Assembly (NCBI RefSeq): GCF_028826155.1
Contig: NZ_JAQGPN010000001.1
Location: 1,245,501-1,309,500, forward strand
DNA length: 64,000 nucleotides
Source: Mesorhizobium shangrilense
Lineage (GTDB): Bacteria > Pseudomonadota > Alphaproteobacteria > Rhizobiales > Rhizobiaceae
Direction of reading: 5' to 3'
Part shown: positions 25,466 to 34,784 of the stretch, piece by piece
How the letters are laid out: each line of letters opens with the position of its first letter
How positions within the stretch are numbered: position 1 is the first letter of the stretch
Program-made: the position numbers and the translations under genes
The notes under the pieces: generated by a model
The model's database searches: none
Seen by the model: the letters and a program-made list of their open reading frames with translations, nothing else
What the model was told of the DNA's origin: nothing

Positions 25466-26137
25466 ATGATCTCTCCACGCACTACGGCCGCTTCCTCGTT
25501 CCGTCTCATGCCGGCCTTCCTCGTTGTCGCGGTGATCGTGCCGCTGCTCTCGGCGTGCGGCTTCAACACCATCCCGACAGCGGAAGAGAACGCCAAGGCG
25601 GCCTGGAGCGAAGTGCTCAACCAGTATCAGCGCCGCGCCGACCTCATCCCCAATCTGGTGGAAACGGTCAAAGGATACGCCGCGCACGAGAAGCAGGTTC
25701 TGGAGAGCGTGGTCGAGGCGCGCGCCAAGGCGACCCAGGTGACGGTGTCGCCGGAAACGCTGAGCGATCCCAACGCCTTCAAGCAGTTCCAGGACAGCCA
25801 GGCCGGCCTGACCAGCGCCCTGTCGCGGCTGCTGGCGGTGGTCGAAAACTATCCCGACCTCAAGGCCAACCAGAATTTCCTCGCGTTGCAGGCGCAGCTG
25901 GAGGGCACGGAGAACCGCATCGCAGTCGCCCGCCGCGACTACATCCAGGCGGTGAAGGACTACAACCTGACGCTCCGCACCTTCCCGTCGCTCCTGTGGG
26001 CGAAGCTCTGGTTCACCGACAACGAGCCGTTCCAGAATTTTACCGTCGCCGAGGACAAGATCCAGGCGCCGAACGTGAATTTTGGAACTGGTCAAGGCGG
26101 CTCCAGCGCTACGACCGGCAGCGGCTCCGGCGGGTAG
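25466..26137 (+). CDS. LemA family protein
   Basis: 223 residues with a lipoprotein-like N-terminus (signal region ending LSACGFN). The LemA core follows: AWSEVLNQYQRRADLIPNLVETVKGYA, then ENYPDLKANQNFLALQAQLEGTENRI and RRDYIQAVKDYN. The extracytoplasmic helical bundle is tethered at the membrane. The Gly/Ser-rich C-terminus is short. It is 11 bases before the TPM-domain gene; LemA-TPM pairs are a widespread conserved association of unsettled role, possibly in envelope or membrane-protein quality control. Confidence 0.93.
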   Translation: MISPRTTAASSFRLMPAFLVVAVIVPLLSACGFNTIPTAEENAKAAWSEVLNQYQRRADLIPNLVETVKGYAAHEKQVLESVVEARAKATQVTVSPETLSDPNAFKQFQDSQAGLTSALSRLLAVVENYPDLKANQNFLALQAQLEGTENRIAVARRDYIQAVKDYNLTLRTFPSLLWAKLWFTDNEPFQNFTVAEDKIQAPNVNFGTGQGGSSATTGSGSGG

Positions 26138-26148
26138 GAGATTTCGCT

Positions 26149-26964
26149 ATGCGCAAGAGCGCTGCGTGCGTTTTTGCATTTGTGCTTTTCCTGCTTGTTT
26201 TCCCTCTCTCAGCCTTCGCCACCGAACTGCCCGCGCTGACCGGGCGGGTCGTCGACGACGCCGGCATGATCGATCCCGCCACCGAGGCGGCGCTGGCGTC
26301 GAGGCTGGAGGCCTTCGAGAGGAAGACGTCGATCCAGGTCGTCGTGGCGACGGTCGACAGCCTCGACGGCGAAGCCATCGAACCCTATGCCAACCGTCTC
26401 TTCCGCGCCTGGGGCTTGGGGCAGGCAGGCGACGACAATGGCGCGCTGCTGCTGGTCGCCAAGAGCGACCGCAAGATGCGCATCGAGGTCGGCTATGGCC
26501 TCGAAGGAACGCTGACCGACCTGCATTCCAAGCTGATCATCGAGAACACGATGGTTCCGGCGTTCCGGCAGGGCGATTTTGCGGGCGGCATCTCCAGGGC
26601 CGCTGACCAGATCGTCATGGTCCTGGAGGGCAATGCCGGGGAGCTGACGCCGCCCGACTATCAGTACGAGGAGCCGGGCAGCGACATCGATCCGGTGGTG
26701 GTCATCTTCTTCATCATATGGGGCACGCTGTTTGTCGGCGGCTTCGCCATGGCCATCCTGCCGCCGATCTTCGGAAAGAAGATCGGGCCGAACCGCTATC
26801 GCTGGCTGGGCATGGACATCACAGTCGGGGGCGGCGGCTCTTCCTCGGGCGGGGGCTGGTCGTCGGGGTCGTCCTCGGGCGGCTGGTCGTCGGGCAGTAG
26901 CGGCGGCGGCTTCTCCGGAGGCGGAGGATCATCTGGGGGCGGCGGCGCCTCGGGGAGCTGGTGA
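26149..26964 (+). CDS. TPM domain protein, YgcG family, with Gly/Ser-rich tail
   Basis: 271 residues. Signal peptide MRKSAACVFAFVLFLLVFPL ending AFA, a periplasmic TPM domain (LTGRVVDDAGMIDPATEAAL, then QVVVATVDSLDG, NGALLLVAKSDRKMRIEVGYG), a membrane helix (VVIFFIIWGTLFVGGFAMAI) and a tail of about 50 residues almost entirely Gly, Ser and Trp. The tail is encoded by a degenerate repeat. GGAG lies 8 bases before the ATG. The downstream TPM gene overlaps by one base. Confidence 0.92.
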   Translation: MRKSAACVFAFVLFLLVFPLSAFATELPALTGRVVDDAGMIDPATEAALASRLEAFERKTSIQVVVATVDSLDGEAIEPYANRLFRAWGLGQAGDDNGALLLVAKSDRKMRIEVGYGLEGTLTDLHSKLIIENTMVPAFRQGDFAGGISRAADQIVMVLEGNAGELTPPDYQYEEPGSDIDPVVVIFFIIWGTLFVGGFAMAILPPIFGKKIGPNRYRWLGMDITVGGGGSSSGGGWSSGSSSGGWSSGSSGGGFSGGGGSSGGGGASGSW

Positions 26965-27599
26965 TGACGCGAACGATGACGGCTGCCGAGCATCGGCGCG
27001 TGACGGCGGCCATACAGGCTGCGGAAAGCCGGACGTCCGGCGAGATCTACTGCGTGGTGGCGCGGGCCAGCGACAACTATTTCTTCCCGGCCGCCTCGAT
27101 CGCGCTGGCGTCGATCCTCGTCTTCAGCCTGCCCGTCGCCCTGGCGCTCGAATACCGGTGGATCGCGCTTCGGCTGCTGTGGTTCGTCGGCGCGCAACTG
27201 CTGGCGGCGGCGTGCGCGCTGCTGGCGCTGTGGCTTGTGCCGGCGCTCCGCCTCGCTCTCGTACCCCACCGGTTGCGCTATCGGCGCGCACACGACAATG
27301 CGCGGAAGCAATTCCTCGCCCGCAACGTGCACGTCACCACGGCGCGGACCGGTGTGCTGATCTTCGTGTCGCTGGCGGAGCGTTATGCCGAGGTGGTCGC
27401 CGACAGCGGCATCAACCAGAAGGTTTCGCAAGTGACGTGGAATGCCATCGTCGCGGAGCTGGTGGCCGCCGCGAAGGCGGACCGCCTCGCTGACGGCTTC
27501 GTCAAAGCTGTGGAAACAGTCGGCGCATTGCTGTCCGCGCACTTCCCGGTGAGTCCGGATGATGCGAACGAACTCGATGACCGCGTCGTCGAAATCTGA
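26964..27599 (+). CDS. Second TPM domain protein, membrane-anchored
   Basis: 211 residues from ATG 26964, which overlaps the previous stop (TGATG); a GTG one codon earlier is possible. TPM domain elements: MTAAEHRRVTAAIQAAESRT, SGEIYCVVARASDNY and late TGVLIFVSLAERYAEVVADS. Two hydrophobic segments (AASIALASILVFSLPVALAL and LLAAACALLALWLV) are inserted between them, placing the halves on the membrane. Third gene of the LemA operon, as commonly seen in alphaproteobacteria. Confidence 0.88.
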   Translation: MTRTMTAAEHRRVTAAIQAAESRTSGEIYCVVARASDNYFFPAASIALASILVFSLPVALALEYRWIALRLLWFVGAQLLAAACALLALWLVPALRLALVPHRLRYRRAHDNARKQFLARNVHVTTARTGVLIFVSLAERYAEVVADSGINQKVSQVTWNAIVAELVAAAKADRLADGFVKAVETVGALLSAHFPVSPDDANELDDRVVEI

Positions 27600-27751
27600 T
27601 TCGACAACGCGGTCGGGCAGGCGCGCAACGGTTGCTTGAATTCCTGTGCCCGTGAGCGGCTGTCAGGAAATTTGGAAAGCTTGTGCGCATTTGGGCCAAG
27701 CGACACGCGATCGCTTGCGAACGGCGGAGTCTGCGCTATGGTTAAGAAACT

Positions 27752-28258
27752 ATGACCACGCTGACAGTCGACATACGTAAGGCCGAACCGCGTGACGCAG
27801 ATGCGATTGCGGACGTGCACCAGGCTGCCTGGCGTGGCGCTTATGCCGGCATCATTCCCCACCGCGCCCTGAACGCCATGATCGGCCGACGCGGCCCGCA
27901 ATGGTGGGCGCACGCGATCCGGCGGGCAACGTCGATCCTGGTGGTCGAGGTCGGCGGCAAGGTGGCCGGCTACGCCACGATCGGCCGCAATCGGGCGCGC
28001 GAGCTTCCCCAGCAGGGCGAGATCTACGAACTCTACCTCAAGCCCGAGTGCCAGGGCATCGGGCTCGGCACCCGCCTCTTCGCGGCGGCGCGGGCCCGGC
28101 TCGCTGCGCACAACATGAAGGGGCTGGTCGTGTGGGCGCTGGAGGACAATGTCGGCGCCCTCGACTTCTACACCGGATCCGGCGGCCGCGATGTCGCTGA
28201 GGGCGTCGAGGTGTTCGACCAGAAGGCCCTACGGAAGGTTGCCTTCGTCTGGGACTGA
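27752..28258 (+). CDS. GNAT family N-acetyltransferase
   Basis: A 168-residue acetyl-CoA-dependent acyltransferase. The opening IRKAEPRDADAIADVHQAAW and the acetyl-CoA binding loop KPECQGIGLGTRLFAAAR are classic. The end of the fold, NVGALDFYTGSGGR, is also present. A possible promoter TTGCGA-N16-TATGGT lies just upstream, with under ten bases to the ATG. The acceptor substrate cannot be predicted. Confidence 0.9.
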   Translation: MTTLTVDIRKAEPRDADAIADVHQAAWRGAYAGIIPHRALNAMIGRRGPQWWAHAIRRATSILVVEVGGKVAGYATIGRNRARELPQQGEIYELYLKPECQGIGLGTRLFAAARARLAAHNMKGLVVWALEDNVGALDFYTGSGGRDVAEGVEVFDQKALRKVAFVWD

Positions 28259-28533
28259 CGGGTCGGGACGGACCGTCCCCCGATCCAACCTCCTCGATCG
28301 AACTCCACTGCCTTCAGGTGCAGGGGCGGAGTGCTGGCCGTGCAGCTTCAATTGAAAAAGGCCGTTGTCGTTTGCCGGCAGCGGGCGCTGTCTCCCGGTG
28401 AAGCGCCGGGGTTCTGACCGGGAAGAACGCCCGGACCGCGCGACCTTTTTTCCGCCCGCTTCCTGCCGGTAGCCGATTGCGCGGGGGGCGTGCGCCCGCT
28501 ATTGCGATGCACAAATTTTCAGGAGTGCCCCCC

Positions 28534-29070
28534 ATGCGTATCGACGCCATCGCGATCGGCAAAAACCCGCCGGAAGACATCAACGTCATCATCGAAGTGC
28601 CGGTCGGCGGCGAGCCGATCAAGTACGAGATGGACAAGGAGGCCGGCACGCTGGTTGTCGACCGCTTCCTCTACACGCCGATGCGCTATCCCGGAAACTA
28701 CGGCTTCGTGCCGCACACGCTGTCGGGCGACGGCGACCCGATCGACGTCTTGGTCTGCAACACGCGCGCCCTGGTGCCCGGCTGCGTCATCAACGTGCGC
28801 CCGATCGGCGTGCTCATCATGGAAGACAACGCCGGCGCCGACGAGAAGGTGATCGCAGTGCCGACGCCCGCGCTGACGCTGCGCTACCAGCACACGCACA
28901 ACTACACCGATCTGCCGGAGATCACGCTGAAGCAGATCGAGCATTTCTTCGAGCATTACAAGGACCTCGAGCCCGGCAAGTGGGTGAAGATCGGCGGATG
29001 GCACGACGCCGACTATGCCAAGAAGATGATCGTCGAGGCGATCGAGCGGGCCAAGCAGCACGCCGCCTGA
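28534..29070 (+). CDS. ppa: Inorganic pyrophosphatase
   Basis: A cytosolic family I soluble pyrophosphatase of 178 residues, which drives biosynthesis by splitting pyrophosphate. The start at 28534 ([20 protein letters not shown]) follows AGGAGT by eight bases. Conserved segments include [30 protein letters not shown] and the signature [10 protein letters not shown] with its three metal-binding Asp residues. It stands alone, with a 275-base upstream gap holding no gene. Confidence 0.97.
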   Translation: MRIDAIAIGKNPPEDINVIIEVPVGGEPIKYEMDKEAGTLVVDRFLYTPMRYPGNYGFVPHTLSGDGDPIDVLVCNTRALVPGCVINVRPIGVLIMEDNAGADEKVIAVPTPALTLRYQHTHNYTDLPEITLKQIEHFFEHYKDLEPGKWVKIGGWHDADYAKKMIVEAIERAKQHAA

Positions 29071-29082
29071 CCATTGGCGGGT

Positions 29083-29108
29083 GAGGGCGGAGCCTGCAGT
29101 TCGCCCTC
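29083..29108. terminator. Terminator-like hairpin between convergent genes
   Basis: A 7-bp stem GAGGGCG / CGCCCTC with a 12-base loop, 13 bases after the ppa stop. There is no U-tract, so efficiency is uncertain. Confidence 0.35.
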
Positions 29109-29150
29109 GACCTGCGCCGGTTCTTCGGAATCGGCGATCTTCCGCGTGGG

Positions 29151-29465
29151 TTATTGCGCCGCCAGCCGGGCGCGCAACGCCTCGGCCAGCGCCGTCGGGT
29201 TGCCGTCCACGCGCACCGTCTTGAGCCGCGCCGTGGCGCCCGCCGCGACCCGGACGGCGCTCCTGGGAACGCTCAGCCAGTCTCCGATCACCTTTTCGAG
29301 AGCGGCGTTCGCCGCCCCTTTCTCGGGCACCGCGCGAACCCTTGCGGCAACATGCGCCCGGCCGTCGGCCGTCTGCTCGACGCCCATCACCGCATCCCGC
29401 GACGAGCGCGGGGTCAGCCGGACGAAGATGGCCAGCCCGTCCGCCTCGGCGCGGAAGGGGTCCAC
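29151..29465 (-). CDS. DUF167 (YggU) family protein
   Basis: 104 residues starting at GTG 29465, six bases after the YggT stop. The family body is FVRLTPRSSRDAVMGV, RVRAVPEKGAANAALEKVIG and SAVRVAAGATARLKTVRVDG. DUF167 proteins are small alpha/beta proteins of unknown role, usually next to yggT as here. Confidence 0.85.
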   Translation of the reverse strand: MDPFRAEADGLAIFVRLTPRSSRDAVMGVEQTADGRAHVAARVRAVPEKGAANAALEKVIGDWLSVPRSAVRVAAGATARLKTVRVDGNPTALAEALRARLAAQ

Positions 29466-29470
29466 CCCGG

Positions 29471-29761
29471 TCAGAGGACCAGCGGCGCGATCGACGTCAG
29501 CAGGAACTGGCGGAGGAAGAAGATGAGCAGAAGCACGATGATCGGCGAGATGTCGATGCCGCCGAGGTCGGGCAGGAGCCGCCGGATCGGCGCCAGCACG
29601 GGCTCCGTGATCTTGAACAGGAAGTTGCCGATGGCGCCGACGAACTGGTTGCGGGAGTTCACGACATTGAAGGCGTAGAGCCACGAGAAGATCGCCGAGG
29701 CGATCAGCAGCCACCAATAGATGTCGAGCGCGAGCACAATGGTCTGGATCAGCGCGAGCAT
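29471..29761 (-). CDS. YggT family membrane protein
   Basis: 96 residues from ATG 29761 ([20 protein letters not shown]). Two hydrophobic halves flank the conserved loop [27 protein letters not shown] (residue range about 55-80). YggT proteins have been linked to osmotic or potassium stress tolerance and to membrane protein positioning. An upstream in-frame start at 29788 lacks family similarity. Confidence 0.88.
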   Translation of the reverse strand: MLALIQTIVLALDIYWWLLIASAIFSWLYAFNVVNSRNQFVGAIGNFLFKITEPVLAPIRRLLPDLGGIDISPIIVLLLIFFLRQFLLTSIAPLVL

Positions 29762-29839
29762 TCGGGTCTCCGTGCAACTCCGCGACATGTAGCCATTGGC
29801 CGGGAATGCGGCAAGTCCCGTTCCGCAGTCTGCGGATGG

Positions 29840-30481
29840 TCAGCGGGCGGCCCAGTTCATGCCGCGGCGCAGGATCGTGCGCATCTCGGGCGTCTCGAAC
29901 TCCGCCGCCTGATGGCCGAGCGAGGAATAGAAGACGCGGCCCTTGCCATGCCGGCGCTTCCACACCACCGGCATGACGACGCCCTCGATCCACCAGGCGT
30001 GCTCGCCGCCGAAGGTCGTTGTGGCGAGCACCTCGTTCGAGGGATCGACATGCATGTAGTACTGCTCGGACCGATAGGAAAAACTCTCGATGCCCTGCAT
30101 CACGGGATCGTCGGGCTGCACGATGTCCACCCGGTAGTCGATGATGTCGCCCGGGTGGGCGACCCACTGGCCGCCGACCATGAACTGGTAGGCGACGCAT
30201 TCGCGGAACGCATCGCCCATGCCGCCATGGTGCCCGGCGAGGCCGACCCCGCCTTCGACAGCCGCGACCAGGTTCGCGGCCTCCTCCTTGCCGATCTTCG
30301 ACATGGTGTAGATGGGGACGATCAGGCTCAGTTCCTGGATGGCAGGATCGGCGAAGGCGGTCGTAGTGCCGGCGAGTTCGACCTCAAAACCGTCCTCGGC
30401 CAGCCATCGGGCGAAGATTTCGGCGCATTGCAGCGGCTGGTGACCTTCCCAGCCGCCCCAGACGATCAGTGCCTTGCGCAT
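29840..30481 (-). CDS. ThuA-like trehalose-utilisation family protein
   Basis: 213 residues with a class I amidotransferase-like fold. Characteristic stretches: ALIVWGGWEGHQPLQCAEIF at the start, GVGLAGHHGGMGDAF in the middle, MPVVWKRRHGKGRVFYSSLGHQ near the end. ThuA proteins act in oxidation of trehalose and related disaccharides in rhizobia. It is 28 bases behind an aldo/keto reductase gene, suggesting a small sugar-oxidation operon. The active substrate is unknown. Confidence 0.85.
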   Translation of the reverse strand: MRKALIVWGGWEGHQPLQCAEIFARWLAEDGFEVELAGTTTAFADPAIQELSLIVPIYTMSKIGKEEAANLVAAVEGGVGLAGHHGGMGDAFRECVAYQFMVGGQWVAHPGDIIDYRVDIVQPDDPVMQGIESFSYRSEQYYMHVDPSNEVLATTTFGGEHAWWIEGVVMPVVWKRRHGKGRVFYSSLGHQAAEFETPEMRTILRRGMNWAAR

Positions 30482-30509
30482 GCAGTGCCCTCCAGCGGCG
30501 GCCGGGTTT

Positions 30510-31535
30510 CTAGGCCGGCGTCGGCGCGTCCTTCGCGATCAGACCCTCGGCCTTCAGGTCCGACCACAGCGACGCCGGTATGGCGTGGTTGAAGTTCTCG
30601 ACGGTCTTGCGCACGTGATCAGGGTGGATCGCGCCCGGAATGACCGAGGCGACCGACGGGTGGCCGAGCGGGAACTGCAGCGCGGCGGCCGCCAGCGGCA
30701 CCCCGTGGGCGCGGCAGACGGCCTCGATGCTGCGCGCCTTCTCCATCACGTCGGGCGTGGCGTCGGCGTAGTTGTACTTGGCGCCGGGCACAGGCCCGGT
30801 GGCCGTGATGCCGGAGCTATAAACGCCGCCGATGACGATGCCGACATCATGGCGCTGACAGGCAGGCAGCTCCTCCGCCAGTGTCTCGTGCTCCATCAGC
30901 GTGTAGCGCAGGGCGAGCAGGAAGAAGTCGAGGTCGACGAGGTCGAGGAAGCGCGGGATCATGCCCAACTCGTTGATGCCGGCGCCGATGCCCCGCACGA
31001 GGCCGTGCGCGCGCAGCTCGGCCAGCGCGCGCCAGCCGGAGGTGAAGAGCTGGTCGAGATAGGCGTTCACCTTCTTCTCCGTCTTGTGGAACCAGAAGTC
31101 GAGGTCGTGGATGACGAGAAGATCGATGCGGTTCATGCCGAGCCGCATGTGCGACTGCTCATAGGCGTGCATGATGCCGTCGTAGGTGTAGTCGTGGACG
31201 TGGTCGAAGCGCAGGCCGCCGGCCCAGCCGGAAGGCTGGAACGCATCGGGATTGGCCGGCGGGAAGAACCAGCGGCCGACCTTGCTGGACAGGATGAACT
31301 CGCCGCGCGGCCGATTGTCGAGGAGCCGCCCGGTGCGGATCTCGCTCAGCCCGCTGCCATAGAATGGGGCGGTGTCGAAATAACGGATGCCCACGTCCCA
31401 CGCCGCCTCCAGCGTGGCCGCCGCGGTCTTCTCGTCAACACGCGTGAACAGCTCGCCGAGGCCAGCGCCGCCGAAGCCGAGTTCCGAAACCGGGACGCCC
31501 GACTTGCCGAGACGCCGGGTCTTGAACGATTGCAT
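30510..31535 (-). CDS. Aldo/keto reductase, aldose/pyridoxal dehydrogenase-like
   Basis: A 341-residue NAD(P)-dependent TIM-barrel oxidoreductase. The catalytic tetrad is recognisable: Asp in YFDTAPFYGSGLSE, Tyr in the same stretch, Lys in LSSKVGRWF and His in LLVIHDLDFW. The sequence is closest in style to D-threo-aldose/L-fucose dehydrogenases and pyridoxal 4-dehydrogenase. First gene of a pair with the ThuA-like protein, so a sugar substrate is the better guess. Confidence 0.9.
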   Translation of the reverse strand: MQSFKTRRLGKSGVPVSELGFGGAGLGELFTRVDEKTAAATLEAAWDVGIRYFDTAPFYGSGLSEIRTGRLLDNRPRGEFILSSKVGRWFFPPANPDAFQPSGWAGGLRFDHVHDYTYDGIMHAYEQSHMRLGMNRIDLLVIHDLDFWFHKTEKKVNAYLDQLFTSGWRALAELRAHGLVRGIGAGINELGMIPRFLDLVDLDFFLLALRYTLMEHETLAEELPACQRHDVGIVIGGVYSSGITATGPVPGAKYNYADATPDVMEKARSIEAVCRAHGVPLAAAALQFPLGHPSVASVIPGAIHPDHVRKTVENFNHAIPASLWSDLKAEGLIAKDAPTPA

Positions 31536-31666
31536 GCGGTGAGCCCTCCCTTGCCCGCCTCGACGTTCGCCAAGCCGCGGCCAGCGCCGCCGCTCCTTCC
31601 GACAGCGTTCTTAAGCGCATTTTGGGCTCGTTTCCAGAACGCCGGCCGCCGGGGCCATCGCTGCCG

Positions 31667-32443
31667 TCACGTCTGGCGCAGCCTGGCCCAAACCGGCGCA
31701 TGGTCGCTGGCGCCGTCCAGCCCGCGAAGCTCGCGGTCGACGCCGGCCTGCTCGAGGCGTTCCGCCAGCGGCGCATTGAGCAGGATGTGGTCGAGCCTGA
31801 GACCCGCGTCGCGCGGCCAGCGGTTCCGCTTGTAGTCCCAGAAGGTGTAGACGCGCTCGCCCGGATGCAGCGCCCGCAGCGCATCGGTCCACGAGCGCCC
31901 GACGAGGCGGCGGAAGGCGGCCCGGCTCTCGGGCTGGACCAGCGCGTCATCGTCCCAGGATCGCGTCGGGTAGATGTCGATGTCGGTCGGCGCGACGTTG
32001 AAATCGCCGACCAGCGCCACCGGCGCGCCGGTGCGGCGCAGGCCTGTCGCGTGCCGGTGCAGCCGGTCGAGCCAGGCGAGCTTGTAGTCGAATTTCGGCC
32101 CGGGCTGCGGATTGCCGTTTGGCGCGTAGAGACAGGCGACGACGACGCCGCGCACGGCGGCCTCCACGTAGCGGGCCTGGGTGTCGGCCGAATCGCCCGG
32201 CAGGGCGCTGCGGATCAGCACCGGCTCGACGCCGCGCGACAGGATGGCGACGCCGTTCCATGTCTTTTGCCCGACCCAGACCGCCCGGTAGCCGACGCTC
32301 TCCAGCGCGGAGGCGGGAAACGCCGACGTCGCGGCCTTCAGCTCCTGCAGGCAGACGACGTCCGGCTTGCGGCCGCGCAGCCAGGCGAGCAGGTTGTCCA
32401 GCCTGTGGTTGACATTGTTGATGTTGAACGTGGCCAAGAGCAT
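31667..32443 (-). CDS. xth: Exodeoxyribonuclease III
   Basis: A DNA repair nuclease (3'-5' exonuclease and AP endonuclease) of 258 residues from ATG 32443 ([20 protein letters not shown]). Active-site segments: VVCLQELKA (metal-binding Glu), [26 protein letters not shown] (Asp and Asn) and the C-terminal [12 protein letters not shown] (Asp-His). Monocistronic and not linked functionally to its neighbours. Confidence 0.94.
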   Translation of the reverse strand: MLLATFNINNVNHRLDNLLAWLRGRKPDVVCLQELKAATSAFPASALESVGYRAVWVGQKTWNGVAILSRGVEPVLIRSALPGDSADTQARYVEAAVRGVVVACLYAPNGNPQPGPKFDYKLAWLDRLHRHATGLRRTGAPVALVGDFNVAPTDIDIYPTRSWDDDALVQPESRAAFRRLVGRSWTDALRALHPGERVYTFWDYKRNRWPRDAGLRLDHILLNAPLAERLEQAGVDRELRGLDGASDHAPVWARLRQT

Positions 32444-32702
32444 CGACTTGTTCCCGCCATGCGCTGACTGCACCCTCCAGGGCTGCCCGCGGCGGGGCGG
32501 CCCGTCGCCTGTCGCCGCGGCCCTGATTGAGCCACCATCGGTGGTGGTATGGCAAGCAGGCTTGCCTGCATTTCGTGTAGGGATTTCGCGTTCCCTGCCG
32601 GACTCGCCGGGGGAGTGCGGGCGGTTCGCGCGGCTGCGGCCGTCGTTGGCCCGATATGGGTCGGTCGCTGGCGGACAATTTTCGCCTGCGTCACGTCACG
32701 CC
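32444..32702. other. Intergenic region between xth and tRNA-Ala
   Basis: No supported gene. It contains a small inverted repeat CCACC-ATC-GGTGG at 32532-32544, which may belong to the xth promoter region. Nothing else stands out. Confidence 0.5.
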
Positions 32703-32731
32703 TTGACAGGAACCGGCGGCACCACATAAAT
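32703..32731 (+). promoter_or_regulatory. Promoter of tRNA-Ala
   Basis: TTGACA at 32703-32708, a 16-17 base spacer and CATAAAT (32725-32731) as the -10 region, 18 bases before the first base of the tRNA. Confidence 0.65.
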
Positions 32732-32748
32732 GCGCGGCATCCGCTGAC

Positions 32749-32824
<76 letters not shown>

Positions 32825-32996
32825 GCGGTATTTCCGACATCACCAGTTTCAGAGGCAGCTGGCCTTTCTTTCGCGCTGTTTGGTTAAGCGTCATGCAATT
32901 GGACGCGGAGGAGCGCTTCTTATTCCCCTTCCAGCGCCGGTCGCCTCGACCACTTCGAGGCGCGGGGCGCTGGCTTCGGAGTCGTAGCGCGGCCTC

Positions 32997-34784
32997 CTAG
33001 CCGCTCGCGCCGGCGCTTGCCGGCGCGATCGTTGCATCTGATTCCGGCACGCCGGCGATGCCAAGAGCGGTGACGTAGCGCTCGGCGAACACCTGGTCCC
33101 GCCACGGGTTGATCTGCCTCTGCAGGCCGAGCGAGTAGGTGGGGAACGCGTCCATCAACCGGCGCGCCGCCGCCCGCGCCTCATCCAGCCGGTCGAGCCG
33201 GACCAGCGCCATGATCACCACCCGGTGCGAGGAGCCGTAGTTGGGCATCTCGCGCAAGGCGCGTTCGCCCCATGCCAGCGCTTCCTCGTAGCGCTCGAGC
33301 ATCAGGTAGCTCATGCCGATGCCGGACAGCGCAATGCCCTTCTCTGGGTCGACGGGGCTCAGCCGCATCGCCCTGTGGAAGTGCTCGATCGCGACGAGGG
33401 GCCGGCTGGCGTGGGCGTTCACCCAGCCGCTGCCCGTGTAGCCCTGCGCCGAATTGGGGTTGAGCAACAGCGACCGATCGATGACGCCCAGCGCCGTTTC
33501 GTAGTCGCGGGCGCTGTAGGCGATCACCTGGGCGGCAAAGCGCAGGCTGGTCGGATCGTCGCGCGCTTCCGCCAGCGCCTCGCGCGCCATGCGCACTGCG
33601 ACGCGGACATCGTCGGGCTCATGCCAGCACTGGCTGACCGACAGGCTGCGGATATAGGCGCCCAGCGCCCTCGCCAGGGTGAAGCCGGGGTCGATGCTCA
33701 GCGCCTCGTTGGTAAGCCGGCGCACGTCGGCAAAGCCCTCGCGCGTCATGCTGTAGAAGCGTGGCAGCGCGCGCAGGTAGAGGTCGTAGGCGCTCATGTA
33801 GTCGGTCGGCTTGGTGCGCGCCTGCTTGATTTCCTCCAGCCGGATGCTCGGCTCGACCGCGCCGACGACGCTTTCGGTCACCTTGTCCTGCAGGTCGAAG
33901 ATGTCGCTGACGTCGCCGTCGAAGCGGTCGGCCCAGACATGATGTCCGCTGATCGCGTCGACCAGCTGGCCGACGATGCGCACGCGCGATCCGGCCTTGC
34001 GGATGCTGCCTTCCAGCACGTAGCGGACGCCGAGCTCGCGCGCCACCTGGCGCACGTCCACCGCCCGGCCCTTGTAGGTGAAGGACGAGTTGCGGGCGAT
34101 CACGAAGAACGACTTCACCCGGCTCAGGGCGGTGATGATGTCCTCGACCAGGCCGTCGGCGAAATACTCCTGCTCGGGGTCGCCGCTCATGTTGGTGAAG
34201 GGCAGGACGGCGATCGACGGCTTCTCGGGAAGCGGAAACGCCGCAGCGACCGAGGTGGCGGCTCCCGCGCCGATCCGATAGGCGCGCACCGGCCGCTCGA
34301 TGTTCCTGAGGCGCAGGTCGCCGAGCGGCGTGAAGCCGCAGTCGAGCTTGCCCTGAAGATGGTCGTAGGCCGTGCCGGAGACGATGATGGCGCCGGGTTC
34401 GGCGATGCTCTCGAGGCGGGCGGCGATGTTGACGCCGTCGCCATAGAGGTCGCCGTCCTCCTCGCAGATCACGTCGCCGAGATTGATGCCGATGCGCAGC
34501 CGGATCCGCTCGTCGTCGGACCTGTCAGCCTCGCGCTCGGCGAGGACCTGCTGGATCGCCAGCGCGCAGGTGACCGCATTGACGACGCTTGCGAACTCGC
34601 ACAGCACGCCGTCGCCGGCGAGCTTCACGATGCGACCTTCGTGCTCGCAGACGAGCGGTTCGAAGAGCTCCTTGCGGTAGGCCTTCAGCCGCTCAAGGGT
34701 GCCGCGCTCGTCGCGCTCAGTCAGGCGCGAATAGCCGACGACGTCGCAGGCCAGGATCGCCGCCAGGCGGCGCTGCACGGTCAT
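32997..34784 (-). CDS. Class III adenylate cyclase with TolB-like and TPR domains
   Basis: 595 residues from ATG 34784 (MTVQRRLAAILACDVVGYSR). The N-terminal class III cyclase domain (about 1-180) has metal-binding Asp residues in ACDVVGYSRL and GINLGDVI, plus GDGVNIAARLE. A TolB/FlgO-like domain follows (about 200-330: SIAVLPFTNMSGDPEQEYFADGL, then YVLEGSIRKAG). The C-terminal half is TPR-like helical repeats (AQGYTGSGWVNAHASRPLVA, EKGIALSGIGMSYLM). It would make cAMP or act as a sensor scaffold. Such chimeras are expanded in rhizobia. No partner gene is adjacent. Confidence 0.9.
   Translation of the reverse strand: MTVQRRLAAILACDVVGYSRLTERDERGTLERLKAYRKELFEPLVCEHEGRIVKLAGDGVLCEFASVVNAVTCALAIQQVLAEREADRSDDERIRLRIGINLGDVICEEDGDLYGDGVNIAARLESIAEPGAIIVSGTAYDHLQGKLDCGFTPLGDLRLRNIERPVRAYRIGAGAATSVAAAFPLPEKPSIAVLPFTNMSGDPEQEYFADGLVEDIITALSRVKSFFVIARNSSFTYKGRAVDVRQVARELGVRYVLEGSIRKAGSRVRIVGQLVDAISGHHVWADRFDGDVSDIFDLQDKVTESVVGAVEPSIRLEEIKQARTKPTDYMSAYDLYLRALPRFYSMTREGFADVRRLTNEALSIDPGFTLARALGAYIRSLSVSQCWHEPDDVRVAVRMAREALAEARDDPTSLRFAAQVIAYSARDYETALGVIDRSLLLNPNSAQGYTGSGWVNAHASRPLVAIEHFHRAMRLSPVDPEKGIALSGIGMSYLMLERYEEALAWGERALREMPNYGSSHRVVIMALVRLDRLDEARAAARRLMDAFPTYSLGLQRQINPWRDQVFAERYVTALGIAGVPESDATIAPASAGASG

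Noticed and set aside
26820..26960. Simple repeat in the Gly/Ser tail of the TPM protein as a mobile or CRISPR-like repeat
   Set aside because: It is a coding low-complexity tail typical of YgcG-type proteins, with degenerate units and no spacers.
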